64,000 nt of DNA from Jiangella sp. DSM 45060 (GTDB taxonomy: Bacteria > Actinomycetota > Actinomycetes > Jiangellales > Jiangellaceae): the NCBI RefSeq assembly GCF_900105175.1, contig NZ_LT629771.1, forward strand, positions 6,096,622 through 6,160,621. Direction: 5' to 3'. Both the position numbers and the translations under genes were made by a program. The notes beneath the pieces were generated by a model, which had not been told where the DNA came from, made no database searches, and saw only the letters and a list, made by a program, of their open reading frames with translations. Shown here in pieces: positions 8,646-17,937 of this stretch (its first letter is position 1; the number at the start of each line of letters is the position of its first letter).

Positions 8646-9170
8646 CGCCGCCCAGCCGGCCACGTTCGCCCGTATCGCCGCGTCGAAGACGGCCGCGGGG
8701 TCGCCCGCGCGCGGGGGCATGAACGCACCCAGCTCGATCGAGACCAGGCCGTGCACGTTGGCCCACAACGCGGTGGCGATCGACTCGGCCGCCGGGTGCT
8801 TCGGGAACGTGCCCGCGCGGACCGCCCGCCGCACGGCGTCGAGCAGCGGCTCGAACGTCCGCGCACCGGCCCGCGCCGCGCGTCGCCCGACGTCGTCGGG
8901 GCTCAGCTCGCCGAACATGACGCGGTAGCCGTGCGGGTCGGCCAGTGCGTTCTCGCGGTAGGCGTGGCCGAGCCGGACGAGGTCGGCGACCGGATCGTCG
9001 CTCCGCCCGAGCGCCGCCAGCCGCTGCGCGAACCGGGCGAACACCTGCGCGTACAGCGCCGACACCAGCCCCGGCTTGCCGCCGAACAGGGAGTACACCG
9101 CGGCCGTGGACGTGCCGGCCTCGGCCGCCAGCGAGCGTAAATTCAGCGACGCGACGCCGCCGGAGGACAC
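8628..9170 (-). CDS. TetR-family regulator lacking its N-terminal helix (probably truncated)
   Basis: Residues after SSGGVASL match a TetR regulator: recognition region LNLRSLAAEAGTSTAAVYSLFGGKPGLVSALY, then a ligand-binding domain of the WHG type (HAYRENALADPHGYRVMFGE). TetR proteins begin with an ~25-residue helix 1 before the GG turn, and this is missing. Upstream in frame there is only sequence antisense to the neighbouring membrane gene (SRVASERATATV), with no helix-1 character. The GTG at 9170 would give 180 residues; an ATG at 9236 is also in frame. The gene was probably truncated by a deletion that joined it to the divergent gene. A rare TTA leucine codon sits at 9138-9140. Confidence 0.6.
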   Translation of the reverse strand: MSSGGVASLNLRSLAAEAGTSTAAVYSLFGGKPGLVSALYAQVFARFAQRLAALGRSDDPVADLVRLGHAYRENALADPHGYRVMFGELSPDDVGRRAARAGARTFEPLLDAVRRAVRAGTFPKHPAAESIATALWANVHGLVSIELGAFMPPRAGDPAAVFDAAIRANVAGWAASARRR

Positions 9171-9171
9171 C

Positions 9172-9582
9172 GTGGCGGTGGCCCGTTCCGAGGCCACCCG
9201 GCTGGCCGGAGTGCTCCTGCTCGCCGCCGTCACCATCGAGTCCGGCGGCTGGTATCTCACCCGCATCGCCCGCGGCAAGGTCCCGGCTACCGACTTCCAG
9301 CGCTCGTTCGCCCGGGCCGGCCACGGCCACGCGGGCATGTTCGTCACGCTGGGGCTGATCACCGCGGTGCTCACCGACGCGACGACCTTGGACGGGTTCG
9401 CGGCGTGGGTGGCGCGCTCAGGGGTGCCGATCGCGGCCATCGTGATGCCGGCCGGCTTCTTCTTCTCGTCGCTCGGCCCCGGCCGCACGACGCCGAACCG
9501 GCTGATCTGGCTGGTGTGGATCGGCGCGGTGATCCTGGCCGCCGGCCTGGTGACTCTCGGCGTGGGCCTGTTGACGGCCTAG
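9172..9582 (+). CDS. Four-helix membrane protein of unknown function
   Basis: A 136-residue protein with four predicted helices (about residues 10-28, 45-63, 78-97 and 112-134) and conserved-looking TDFQRSFARAGHGHAGMFVTLGL and LMPAGFF-like (IVMPAGFFFSS) segments. I recognise this type of protein beside WHG-type TetR regulators in actinobacteria but know of no function. The start is the GTG at 9172, with GGAGG 5 nt upstream. That ribosome site lies inside the truncated tetR frame, so the two genes now touch head to head. Its TAG stop lies in the CTAG target used by the IS element. Confidence 0.65.
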   Translation: MAVARSEATRLAGVLLLAAVTIESGGWYLTRIARGKVPATDFQRSFARAGHGHAGMFVTLGLITAVLTDATTLDGFAAWVARSGVPIAAIVMPAGFFFSSLGPGRTTPNRLIWLVWIGAVILAAGLVTLGVGLLTA

Positions 9583-9583
9583 T
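9578..9583. repeat. Target-site duplication CCTAGT (left)
   Basis: The six bases abutting the left end of the IS are repeated exactly at 10667-10672. CCTAGT fits the NCTAGN target described for IS481. Confidence 0.85.
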
Positions 9584-9613
9584 TGTACTCGGCCGTGAGG
9601 TTGGTGGCGGGCG
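9584..9613 (+). repeat. IS terminal inverted repeat, left
   Basis: It begins TGTACTCGGCCGTGAGGTTG and matches the reverse complement of 10637-10666 at about 25 of 30 positions. Confidence 0.8.
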
Positions 9614-9687
9614 TGTCGGATTGAACGGGTGAGAGCCTCCGGGTGGGGTGTGGCTTGTCGAAGGTCCCACTCCGCTCGGAGGCTCTC

Positions 9688-10654
9688 GTGTCTCACCGTA
9701 ATGCGCGCACCACGTTTCAGGGCCGGTTGTTGATCGTTGAGCGTCACCGTGCCGGTTGGCCGCAGTCGCACATCGCGAAGGCGATGGGTATCTCGCGTAA
9801 GTGTGTGAAGAAGTGGCTGGACCGCTAGCGGCCGAGGGCGAGGCCGGCCTGCACGAGCGATCCTCGCGGCCCCGTTCGTGTCCGCGCCGCACCAGCGCGG
9901 CGGTTGAGCAGCAGATCCTCGAGCTGCGCCGGTGCGAACGCCGTGGGCCGGATTGGATCGGCGCCGAACTGGGTGTGCCGGCCCGGACCGTGTCGCGGGT
10001 ATTGGCTCGCCACCAGGCACCACGATTGTGCACGCTGGACCCCATCACAGGGCAGGCCATCCGGGCCTCGAAGAACACCGCGGTGCGCTACGAACGCGAC
10101 CGACCCGGTGAGCTGGTCCACATGGACGTCAAGAAGATCGGCAAGATCCCCGACGGTGGTGGCTGGCGCGCCCGTGGTCAGACCCGAGACGCCCACCAGT
10201 CCCGGGTGGACAAGTCCCCGATCGGATTCGACTACGTGCACTCACTCGTCGATGACTACTCCCGGCTCGCGTACTCCGAGATCCTGCCCGACGAGAAGGG
10301 CCCGACCTGCGCGGCGTTCCTCACCCGAGCGATCAGCTACTTCGCCGCGCACGGCATCACCCGGATCGAGCGACTGATGACCGACAACGCATGGGCCTAC
10401 AGGTGGTCGCTGCGCCAGATCTGCACAGCTCACGGCATCAAGCAGAAGTTCATCCGACCCCACTGCCCGTGGCAGAACGGCAAAGTCGAGCGCCTCAACC
10501 GCACCCTGCAGACCGAGTGGCCTACCGGCAAGTCTTCACCAGCAACGCCGAACGCGCCGCAGCCCTTGACCCCTGGATCGAGCACTACAACACTCAACGA
10601 CGCCACAGCGCACTCGGCGGCCTCCCACCGATCAGCCGCCTGCCACCAACGTGA
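9688..10654 (+). pseudogene. IS481-like transposase, two frameshifts
   Basis: The reading frame starts at GTG 9688 (MSHRNARTTFQ) and encodes an N-terminal HTH with ISRKCVKKWLDR. At about 9827 one base is missing (cgcta-gcggcc), giving a premature TAG. The next frame holds AEGEAGLHERSSRPR, a second HTH and the DDE core: HMDVKKIG (first Asp), RLMTDNAW (second Asp) and WQNGKVERLNRTL (Glu). At 10520/10521 another base is missing, shifting the final VFTSNAERAAALDPWIEHYN segment into a third frame. All catalytic residues survive but never in one polypeptide. Both lesions are single-base losses, so a sequencing check is reasonable. Confidence 0.88.
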
Positions 10655-10666
10655 CGGCCCGGTACA
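10637..10666 (-). repeat. IS terminal inverted repeat, right
   Basis: Read on the minus strand it begins TGTACCGGGCCGTCACGTTG, the partner of the left repeat at 9584-9613. Confidence 0.8.
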
Positions 10667-10672
10667 CCTAGT
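10667..10672. repeat. Target-site duplication CCTAGT (right)
   Basis: Exact copy of 9578-9583. The CTA at 10668-10670 is the stop codon of hspR on the minus strand. Confidence 0.85.
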
Positions 10673-11084
10673 CGCCGGTGACGAAGCGGGAGCGGTACAC
10701 CGCCAGGGCCGACGTGAACGCCGGCACCGGCAGGTAGTCGGCGGGCTCTTCGGCCGCGCCGGTGATGAGCTCGAGCTGCTGGCGCAGCGTGTGCACCTCG
10801 GCCTCGAGCGCGAGGATGCGCTTGATGCCGACGAGGTTGACGCCGTCTTCCTGCGACAGCCGCTGCACCTCGCGCAGCAGCTCGACCTCGCGCAGCGAGT
10901 AGCGACGGCCGCCGCCGGGGGTGCGCCGAGGCGACACCAGCCCGAGGCGGTCGTACTGCCGCAGCGTCTGCGGGTGCATGCCGGCCATCTCGGCCGCCAC
11001 GGAGATGACGTACAACGGCTCGTCGTCGCTGACCAGCCGGGCGGCGCCGGACAGCGCCACGATGAACCGTCCTCCGGCCTCCAT
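10668..11084 (-). CDS. hspR: Heat-shock repressor HspR (MerR family)
   Basis: A 138-residue MerR-type repressor. The winged HTH is YVISVAAEMAGMHPQTLRQYDRLGLVSPRRTPGGGRRYS (residues ~22-60), followed by a dimerisation helix. HspR binds HAIR operators with DnaK as co-repressor. Three HAIR sites are present in this window, two before dnaK and one before clpB. It is the last gene of the dnaK operon. The ATG at 11084 is chosen because GGAGGG lies 6 nt upstream; an in-frame ATG at 11090, overlapping the dnaJ stop, has no room for it. Its stop codon is part of the IS target duplication, so the protein is unaltered. Confidence 0.93.
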   Translation of the reverse strand: MEAGGRFIVALSGAARLVSDDEPLYVISVAAEMAGMHPQTLRQYDRLGLVSPRRTPGGGRRYSLREVELLREVQRLSQEDGVNLVGIKRILALEAEVHTLRQQLELITGAAEEPADYLPVPAFTSALAVYRSRFVTGD

Positions 11085-11086
11085 GG

Positions 11087-12235
11087 TCATCCCTCCTTCG
11101 CCGCCAGGCCCATCAGCTCGGCCCGGACGTCGTCGCCCGAGGTGGCCGTCTGGAACTCCTCGAGCGCGTGCTTCGCGTCGCCCTTGAGCGACGGAGGCAC
11201 CGTGACCTCGACGGTGACCAGGAGGTCGCCGCGGGTGCCGTCCTTGCGGGGCGCGCCGCGGCCGCGGACCCGGAAGGTGCGGCCGTTCGGCGTGCCCGGC
11301 GGCAGCTTGAGCGTGACCGCGCTGCCGCCCAGCGTGGGCACCTTGATGTCGGCGCCCAGCGCCGCCTCGGGGAACGTGACCGGGACGGTGACGGTGAGGT
11401 GCTCGCCGCGCCGCCCGAACACCGGGTGGGTGCCGACGTGGATGATGACGTAGAGGTCGCCCGCCGGGCCGCCGCGCTCGCCCGGCACGCCCTTGCCGCG
11501 CAGCCGGATGCGCTGGCCGTCGACCACGCCGGCCGGGATGCGCACGTGCATGACCTTGCTGGTGGTGCCGCGGCCCGAGCCGGCACACACCGGGCAGGGG
11601 TCGTCGACCACCAGGCCACGGCCCCGGCAGTCCTTGCACGGCTCGGCCATGCCGAAGCCGCCGGAGTCGGTGCTGGTGAAGCCGGTGCCCGAGCACGTGG
11701 GGCAGACCCGCGGGACGGTTCCGGCCCGCGCGCCGGTGCCGGCACAGGCCGAACACGCCGACGAGCTGGTCAGCTTCAGCGGGATGGTCTTGCCCTCGAC
11801 CGCCTCGCTGAACGTGACGGTGACCTCGCGCTCGACGTCGGCGCCCCGGCGTGCGCCGGTGCTCCGCGGCCGGTTGCGCTGGCCGAAGATGCCGCCGAAC
11901 ACGTCGCCGAGACCACCGCCGCCGCTGCCGGAGAACAGGTCGCCGAGGTCGAAGTTGAAGTTCCCGCCGCCCCCGCCGGCCGGCGTGCGGATGCCACTGC
12001 CGAACAGCGTGCGCGCTTCGTCGTACTGCTTGCGCTTGGCGGGATCGGACAGCACGGAGTACGCCTCGGAGACGTCCTTGAAGCGCTCTTCCGCCGCCTT
12101 GTCGTCCTTGTTGCGGTCGGGGTGGAGCTCGCGAGCAAGGGTGCGGTAGGCCTTCTTGACCGTGGCCGCGTCGGCGTCCTTCCCGACGCCCAGGATCTTG
12201 TAGTAGTCCTTCTCGATCCAGTCCTTGGTGCTCAC
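11087..12235 (-). CDS. dnaJ: Co-chaperone DnaJ (type I)
   Basis: A 382-residue Hsp40 that delivers clients to DnaK and stimulates its ATPase. It has a J-domain (residues ~10-75) with HPD in ARELHPDRNKD, a Gly/Phe-rich linker (GGGGNFNFDLGDLFSG), and four CxxCxGxG zinc modules (CSACAGTG, CPTCSGTG, CKDCRGRG, CPVCAGSG). The C-terminal peptide-binding domains follow. The start is GTG at 12235 after a long purine-rich Shine-Dalgarno. The N-terminus STKDWIEKDYYKILGV is typical of the operon-encoded actinobacterial DnaJ1. It is third in dnaK-grpE-dnaJ-hspR. Confidence 0.95.
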   Translation of the reverse strand: MSTKDWIEKDYYKILGVGKDADAATVKKAYRTLARELHPDRNKDDKAAEERFKDVSEAYSVLSDPAKRKQYDEARTLFGSGIRTPAGGGGGNFNFDLGDLFSGSGGGGLGDVFGGIFGQRNRPRSTGARRGADVEREVTVTFSEAVEGKTIPLKLTSSSACSACAGTGARAGTVPRVCPTCSGTGFTSTDSGGFGMAEPCKDCRGRGLVVDDPCPVCAGSGRGTTSKVMHVRIPAGVVDGQRIRLRGKGVPGERGGPAGDLYVIIHVGTHPVFGRRGEHLTVTVPVTFPEAALGADIKVPTLGGSAVTLKLPPGTPNGRTFRVRGRGAPRKDGTRGDLLVTVEVTVPPSLKGDAKHALEEFQTATSGDDVRAELMGLAAKEG

Positions 12236-12266
12236 GGGCTCCCCCCTCCTCTCCGTTGACTGAACG

Positions 12267-12949
12267 TCAGCTCTGGTCGTCCTTATTCTCCGCCGAGTCG
12301 TCCTCGGCGGGTGTCGCCGGCAGCGCCTCGGTCGGCTCGGCCACCGCGACGCGCGCCGCCCGGATGATCCGCTCGCCGATGCGGTAGCCGGGCTGCAGGA
12401 TCTGCGTGCAGGTGGGCACCTCGACGTCGTCGGAGTAGCCGTGCATGAGCGCCTCGTGGATCATCGGGTCGAAGGCGTCGCCGGGCTCGCCGTAGCGGAC
12501 CAGGCCGGCCTTCGCCGTGACGGCCTCGAGCGCCTCGCCGACCGACCGGAATCCGCCGTTGAGGTCGCCGTGTTCGCGGGCCCGGCCGATGTCGTCGAGC
12601 ACGCCGAGCAGCTCGGCCAGCACCTCGGCCTTGGCCGCCTCGCGGTTGGCCTCGCGGTCGCGCTCGACCCGGCGGCGGTAGTTGACGTACTCGGCCTGCA
12701 GCCGCCGGAGGTCGTCGAGCCGCTCGGCCGCCTCGGCCTTGGCGGCGGCCAGCTCTTCGCCGGCCACCGCCGCCGCGGCGTCGGACGCGGCGGACGCCGC
12801 GGACGCGGGAGCCGCGGCCCCCGCGTCCGGACCGGCGGCGTCGTCGGCACGACGCTCGCCGGTCTCGGGATCGATACGGCGCCGGTCGCGGATGACGGGC
12901 TTCAGCTCTTCGGGGTCATCGCCCGACCCCGCGGGTCGCTGCGCATCGG

Positions 12950-12953
<4 letters not shown>
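12267..12953 (-). CDS. grpE: Nucleotide exchange factor GrpE
   Basis: A 228-residue GrpE that releases ADP from DnaK. It has a disordered acidic N-terminus with an Ala/Asp-rich stretch (residues ~30-70), a long dimeric coiled coil ([22 protein letters not shown] onward), and the C-terminal beta domain with [10 protein letters not shown] and a VGERIIR-like segment ([12 protein letters not shown]). It starts at GTG 12953 and overlaps the dnaK stop by 4 bp (GTGA). Confidence 0.95.
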
Positions 12954-14833
<1,880 letters not shown>

Positions 14834-14864
14834 GGCAGATACCTCCAGTGTGTTCCTCAGCAGT

Positions 14865-14885
14865 GTTGAGTCAGTATGGCTCAAC
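14865..14885 (-). promoter_or_regulatory. HAIR element 1 (HspR operator), dnaK proximal
   Basis: GTTGAGT-N7-GCTCAAC, matching the HAIR consensus. It lies 32-52 bp before the dnaK start. Confidence 0.88.
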
Positions 14886-14892
14886 CTACAAC

Positions 14893-14913
14893 CTTGAGCC
14901 ACGTTGGCTCAAC
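14893..14913 (-). promoter_or_regulatory. HAIR element 2 (HspR operator), dnaK distal
   Basis: CTTGAGC-N7-GCTCAAC, 28 bp from element 1 centre to centre. On the minus strand its TTGAGC, followed by 18 nt and TAGGTT, could form the -35/-10 pair of the dnaK promoter, which repressor binding would block. Confidence 0.88.
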
Positions 14914-14970
14914 TTCTGACATACGGCACAACGAGCGAACCGCTCTGAGGATTCCCTCAGTTTCTGCGCG

Positions 14971-14976
14971 TACGCT
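14971..14976 (+). promoter_or_regulatory. Leaderless -10 box TACGCT
   Basis: TACGCT is 7 nt before the ATG at 14984; no Shine-Dalgarno is present. Confidence 0.45.
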
Positions 14977-14983
14977 GACCGCC

Positions 14984-15112
14984 ATGTTCCCGGAGTTCCA
15001 GGACGACGACGCACCCCGCCGTCCCGACGTGCGCAAGAAGATCGTGGCCGCGGTCCTCATCCTCTGCCTGGTCGCGGGCGTGGCGCCGTTCCTCGCCGCC
15101 CTGATCTTCTAG
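14984..15112 (+). CDS. Small single-span membrane protein
   Basis: A 42-residue protein with an acidic/basic N-terminal segment (MFPEFQDDDAPRRPDVRKK) and one transmembrane helix (residues ~20-41, IVAAVLILCLVAGVAPFLAALIF). The ATG at 14984 fits a leaderless mRNA. The stop is 4 bp before the start of the next membrane gene, so the two are probably co-transcribed. It is divergent from the dnaK operon. No function is known to me. Confidence 0.6.
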   Translation: MFPEFQDDDAPRRPDVRKKIVAAVLILCLVAGVAPFLAALIF

Positions 15113-15116
15113 TCGC

Positions 15117-16304
15117 ATGGCCGTTCAGGAGGACGCCCGGCCGGTCGCCGTCCGCAGCCGCCTGCTCGGCGTCGACGCCGCCCGCGGTATCGCCCTCCTG
15201 GGCATGATGTCGGTGCACATCCTCCCGGCCGTCGGCGAGGACGGCGGCCTGACCGCGTCGCGGCTGATCGCCAGCGGACGGTCGTCGGCGCTGTTCGCGG
15301 TGCTCGCCGGCGTCGGGCTGGCGCTGGCCACCGGGGGGCGCACGCCGCCGCGGGGCCGGCCACTGGCCGCCGCGAGCGTCGGCGTGGCGCTGCGGGCGCT
15401 CGTCATCTTCCTGGTCGGCCTCTGCCTGGGCGCCTTCCCGTCCGGCGTCGCGGTCATCCTCGCCTACTACGGGGTGCTGTTCCTGCTGGCCATCCCGTTC
15501 CTCGGGCTCGGGCCGCGGGTGCTGCTGCCGCTCGGCCTGCTGTGGGCCGTCGGCGCGCCGTTGCTGAACCACCAGTGGCGCATCGACCGGCCGCCGGCGT
15601 CGTACGACATCCCCACGTTCGACTCGCTCCAGCAGCCCGGCGACCTCCTGCGCGAGCTGCTGGTCAGCGGCTACTATCCGGTGTTCCCGTGGCTGGCGTA
15701 CGTGCTCGTCGGGCTGGGCATCGGCCGGCTGGCGCTGGCGTCGACGCGGGTCGCGACGACGCTGCTGGCCGGCGGCGCCGCGCTGGCGGTGGCCGCCTGG
15801 GTGACGTCGAGCGTCCTGCTCGACAACGGCGGGCTGGAGCACCTGGTGGCCGCCGGGCTGGGCGGGCACCCGGCCAGCCCGTTCGACTTCGCCGACGTGG
15901 TCAACCACACCTCCTTCTACGGCACCACGCCGGCGACCAGCTGGTGGTGGCTGATCGTCGCCTCACCGCACTCCGCGACGCCGTTCGACCTGCTGCACAC
16001 CATCGGCACCAGCGCGGCCGTGCTCGGGCTGATGCTGCTGCTCGCGCCGCGGGCCCGGCCGCTGGTGTGGCCGCTGGCGGCCATCGGCGGCATGACGTTC
16101 ACGCTCTATACCCTGCACGTCGTGCTGCTGTCCGGCCCGATCCAGGGCCACGACCTCTCGACCTACCTGGTCCACGTGGCGATCGCGTTCGCCATCGCCA
16201 TGCCGTGGCGGGCGTTCATCGGACGCGGGCCGCTGGAGGCGGTCGCGGCGGGGCTGGGCCGGGCGGGGCGGGAGGCCGTGCTGTCACCGTCGCCGCGGCG
16301 ATAG
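15117..16304 (+). CDS. Multispan membrane protein, DUF1624/DUF418-like (acyltransferase-type)
   Basis: A 395-residue protein opening with RLLGVDAARGIALLGMMSVHILP. This matches the start of DUF1624/HGSNAT-type and DUF418-type membrane proteins, which are related to acyltransferases that move acyl groups across the membrane. About ten hydrophobic helices follow, with conserved-looking GMTFTLYTLHVVLL near the C-terminus. Such proteins are thought to modify envelope glycans or lipids; no substrate can be inferred. It starts 4 bp after the small membrane gene and overlaps the convergent SGNH hydrolase by 21 bp. Confidence 0.75.
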   Translation: MAVQEDARPVAVRSRLLGVDAARGIALLGMMSVHILPAVGEDGGLTASRLIASGRSSALFAVLAGVGLALATGGRTPPRGRPLAAASVGVALRALVIFLVGLCLGAFPSGVAVILAYYGVLFLLAIPFLGLGPRVLLPLGLLWAVGAPLLNHQWRIDRPPASYDIPTFDSLQQPGDLLRELLVSGYYPVFPWLAYVLVGLGIGRLALASTRVATTLLAGGAALAVAAWVTSSVLLDNGGLEHLVAAGLGGHPASPFDFADVVNHTSFYGTTPATSWWWLIVASPHSATPFDLLHTIGTSAAVLGLMLLLAPRARPLVWPLAAIGGMTFTLYTLHVVLLSGPIQGHDLSTYLVHVAIAFAIAMPWRAFIGRGPLEAVAAGLGRAGREAVLSPSPRR

Positions 16305-17591
16305 CACGCTGAGGTCCACCGCGTCGGCCATCGCCGCGTACCCGGCGTCGCCGGGGTGCAGGTGGTCGCCGGAGTCGTACTCGGCGCGCATGCGCAGCGG
16401 CTCGTCCGGGTCGCGCAGGACGGCGTCGAAGTCGATGACCGCGTCGAACGCGCCGGACTCGCGGATCCACTCGTTGACCGCCGTCCGCACGGCCTCGCGT
16501 TCCGGCGTCCACGTGCCCCAGCCCTGGAACGGCCCGATGGTCGCGCCGACCACCCGCATGCCCTGGTCGTGGGCGCGCTGGATGATCTGCTCGTACGCCG
16601 CGATCAGCTTCTCGGGGTCGTACTGCGAGTTCGGCTGCTGGATGTCGTTGACGCCCTCGAACACCACCACGGTGCCGGCGCCGGTCTGCGTCAGCACGTC
16701 GCGGTCGAACCGGGCCAGCGCGTTGTCGCCCTGGCCGGGGCTGTTGGCGTGCAGCAGCAGGCGGTTGCCGCCGATGCCGGCGTTGAGGATGCCGAAGCGG
16801 TGCGGCCGCGGCTGCTGGAGCATGCGGTCGGCCAGGTAGTCGGGCCACCGGTGGTTGGCGTCGCGGGTGGAACCGCTGCCGTCGGTGATGGAGTCGCCCA
16901 GGAACACCACCGCGCCCGACGTCGCGCCCCGCACGTCGAGGCCGTCCAGGAACCAGAACGACGTCGTCGTCGCCGGGAACGACGACCCCGACGGCGCGGT
17001 GGTCTGGTCGCCGGTCGCGACCCAGCCGGTCGAGTGCGCCGCCGAGTGATAGGTCGCGGGACCGGTCGGGCCGGGCACGTAAAGGCTCACCAGCACGTCG
17101 CTGTCGTCGGCGATGCGCAGCGCGACGGGGTCCGAGACCAGCTCGGCGCCGGCCGGGATCGTCACGGCGGCATCGCCGGAGAACGTCACCGCGCTCACCG
17201 TCGCCGCGTCGACGTCGCCCGGGCCCGCGCCCGGCAGCGCGAGCGTCGCCGCACCCACGACCAGAGGCTGGGCGCCGTACACGTTGGTGAGCCGGAGCCG
17301 GACCTGCGAGCCGCCGACGGAGACGTGCAGCCGCTGGCGCAGCGTGGTGTCGGTGAACCCGGCCAGGGCCTGGCCGTTCTGCGGGCGGGCGACGGCGGTG
17401 GCCCAGGTTCCGACCCAGTCGTCGGACGCGGACGTCGCCGCCGGGGCGGCGTGGTCCGGTGGCGCCGGCGGGGCGTCGGCGGCGGGGACGGCGGTGGTGG
17501 CGCCCGCGATGAGCGCGGCGCCCGCGGCTGCTGCGGCCAGCGGTCCGGCCCAGCGTCGAAGGGAGGTCGGCAGCGAACGGGACAGCGGCAT
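16284..17591 (-). CDS. Secreted SGNH/GDSL-family hydrolase
   Basis: A 435-residue exported esterase. It has a signal peptide (basic N-terminus, hydrophobic residues ~15-38 ending near AVPAADA), an N-terminal beta-domain (residues ~55-220), then the SGNH catalytic domain. SGNH blocks are visible as FLGDSITDG (nucleophile Ser), NAGIGGN (Gly), GVND (Asn) and DHLHPGD (Asp-His pair). Relatives act on plant polysaccharide acetyl esters or lipids; the substrate is not evident. A purine-rich GAGGAG precedes the ATG at 17591. Confidence 0.85.
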   Translation of the reverse strand: MPLSRSLPTSLRRWAGPLAAAAAGAALIAGATTAVPAADAPPAPPDHAAPAATSASDDWVGTWATAVARPQNGQALAGFTDTTLRQRLHVSVGGSQVRLRLTNVYGAQPLVVGAATLALPGAGPGDVDAATVSAVTFSGDAAVTIPAGAELVSDPVALRIADDSDVLVSLYVPGPTGPATYHSAAHSTGWVATGDQTTAPSGSSFPATTTSFWFLDGLDVRGATSGAVVFLGDSITDGSGSTRDANHRWPDYLADRMLQQPRPHRFGILNAGIGGNRLLLHANSPGQGDNALARFDRDVLTQTGAGTVVVFEGVNDIQQPNSQYDPEKLIAAYEQIIQRAHDQGMRVVGATIGPFQGWGTWTPEREAVRTAVNEWIRESGAFDAVIDFDAVLRDPDEPLRMRAEYDSGDHLHPGDAGYAAMADAVDLSVLSPRRR

Positions 17592-17937
17592 CGGCGTCTC
17601 CTCGTCGTGTCGGCCGCGCCCGGCAGGGGGTGGCCGGGCGCGGCACTCGTGACGCTATGTCGCCCTCCGCACCGGCCACCAGCCGTGCTGCGGCGAACGG
17701 CCGCTTCGGTGCGGCAAGCGGTTTCCCCGCCCGACCGGACCGCACCGGTAAATGCACGGCAAACAGCCCAATTTACCGGTTCGTTATTGCAGCGTCAATA
17801 GTATCTTGCACCGCAACATCAGCATTGACCCCCGGGATTCCTGTCGCTAGGTTACGTGCACCCCCACATCAGTCTGTCCGGCGAATAGCAGGGCACAAGA
17901 TGCGTCGCCGGGCACTATTCCACCGGAGGTCCCGACG
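17592..17937. promoter_or_regulatory. 346-bp divergent intergenic region
   Basis: Contains the promoters of the divergent SGNH hydrolase and M14 peptidase genes. It includes an AT-richer core (about 17755-17830), unusual for this window. The M14-side promoter is described separately. No gene or further structure was recognised. Confidence 0.5.
17825..17853 (+). promoter_or_regulatory. Housekeeping-type promoter of the M14 peptidase gene
   Basis: TTGACC (-35) at 17825-17830, a 17-bp spacer, and TAGGTT (-10) at 17848-17853. This is close to the HrdB/SigA consensus, with a leader of about 77 nt before the start at 17938. Confidence 0.65.

Larger units (their letters stand above)
9584..10666 (+). 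mobile_element. IS481-family insertion sequence, 1083 bp, inactive
   Basis: Boundaries come from imperfect terminal inverted repeats (9584-9613 and 10637-10666, about 25 of 30 positions matching, both starting TGTAC) and a 6-bp direct duplication CCTAGT on each side. The length and the single DDE transposase are typical of IS481. The duplicated CTAG carries the stop codons of the two convergent flanking genes, so both remain intact. Two single-base deletions disrupt the transposase, so the copy should not transpose on its own. Confidence 0.9.

Noticed and set aside
6245-8722. Long plus-strand open frame opposite clpB
   Set aside because: Pure shadow of clpB; Leu/Asp/Val-rich translation without motifs.
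9820-9830. Programmed frameshift in the transposase
   Set aside because: No slippery heptamer is visible at the stop, and a second break occurs at 10520, so random deletions explain both better.
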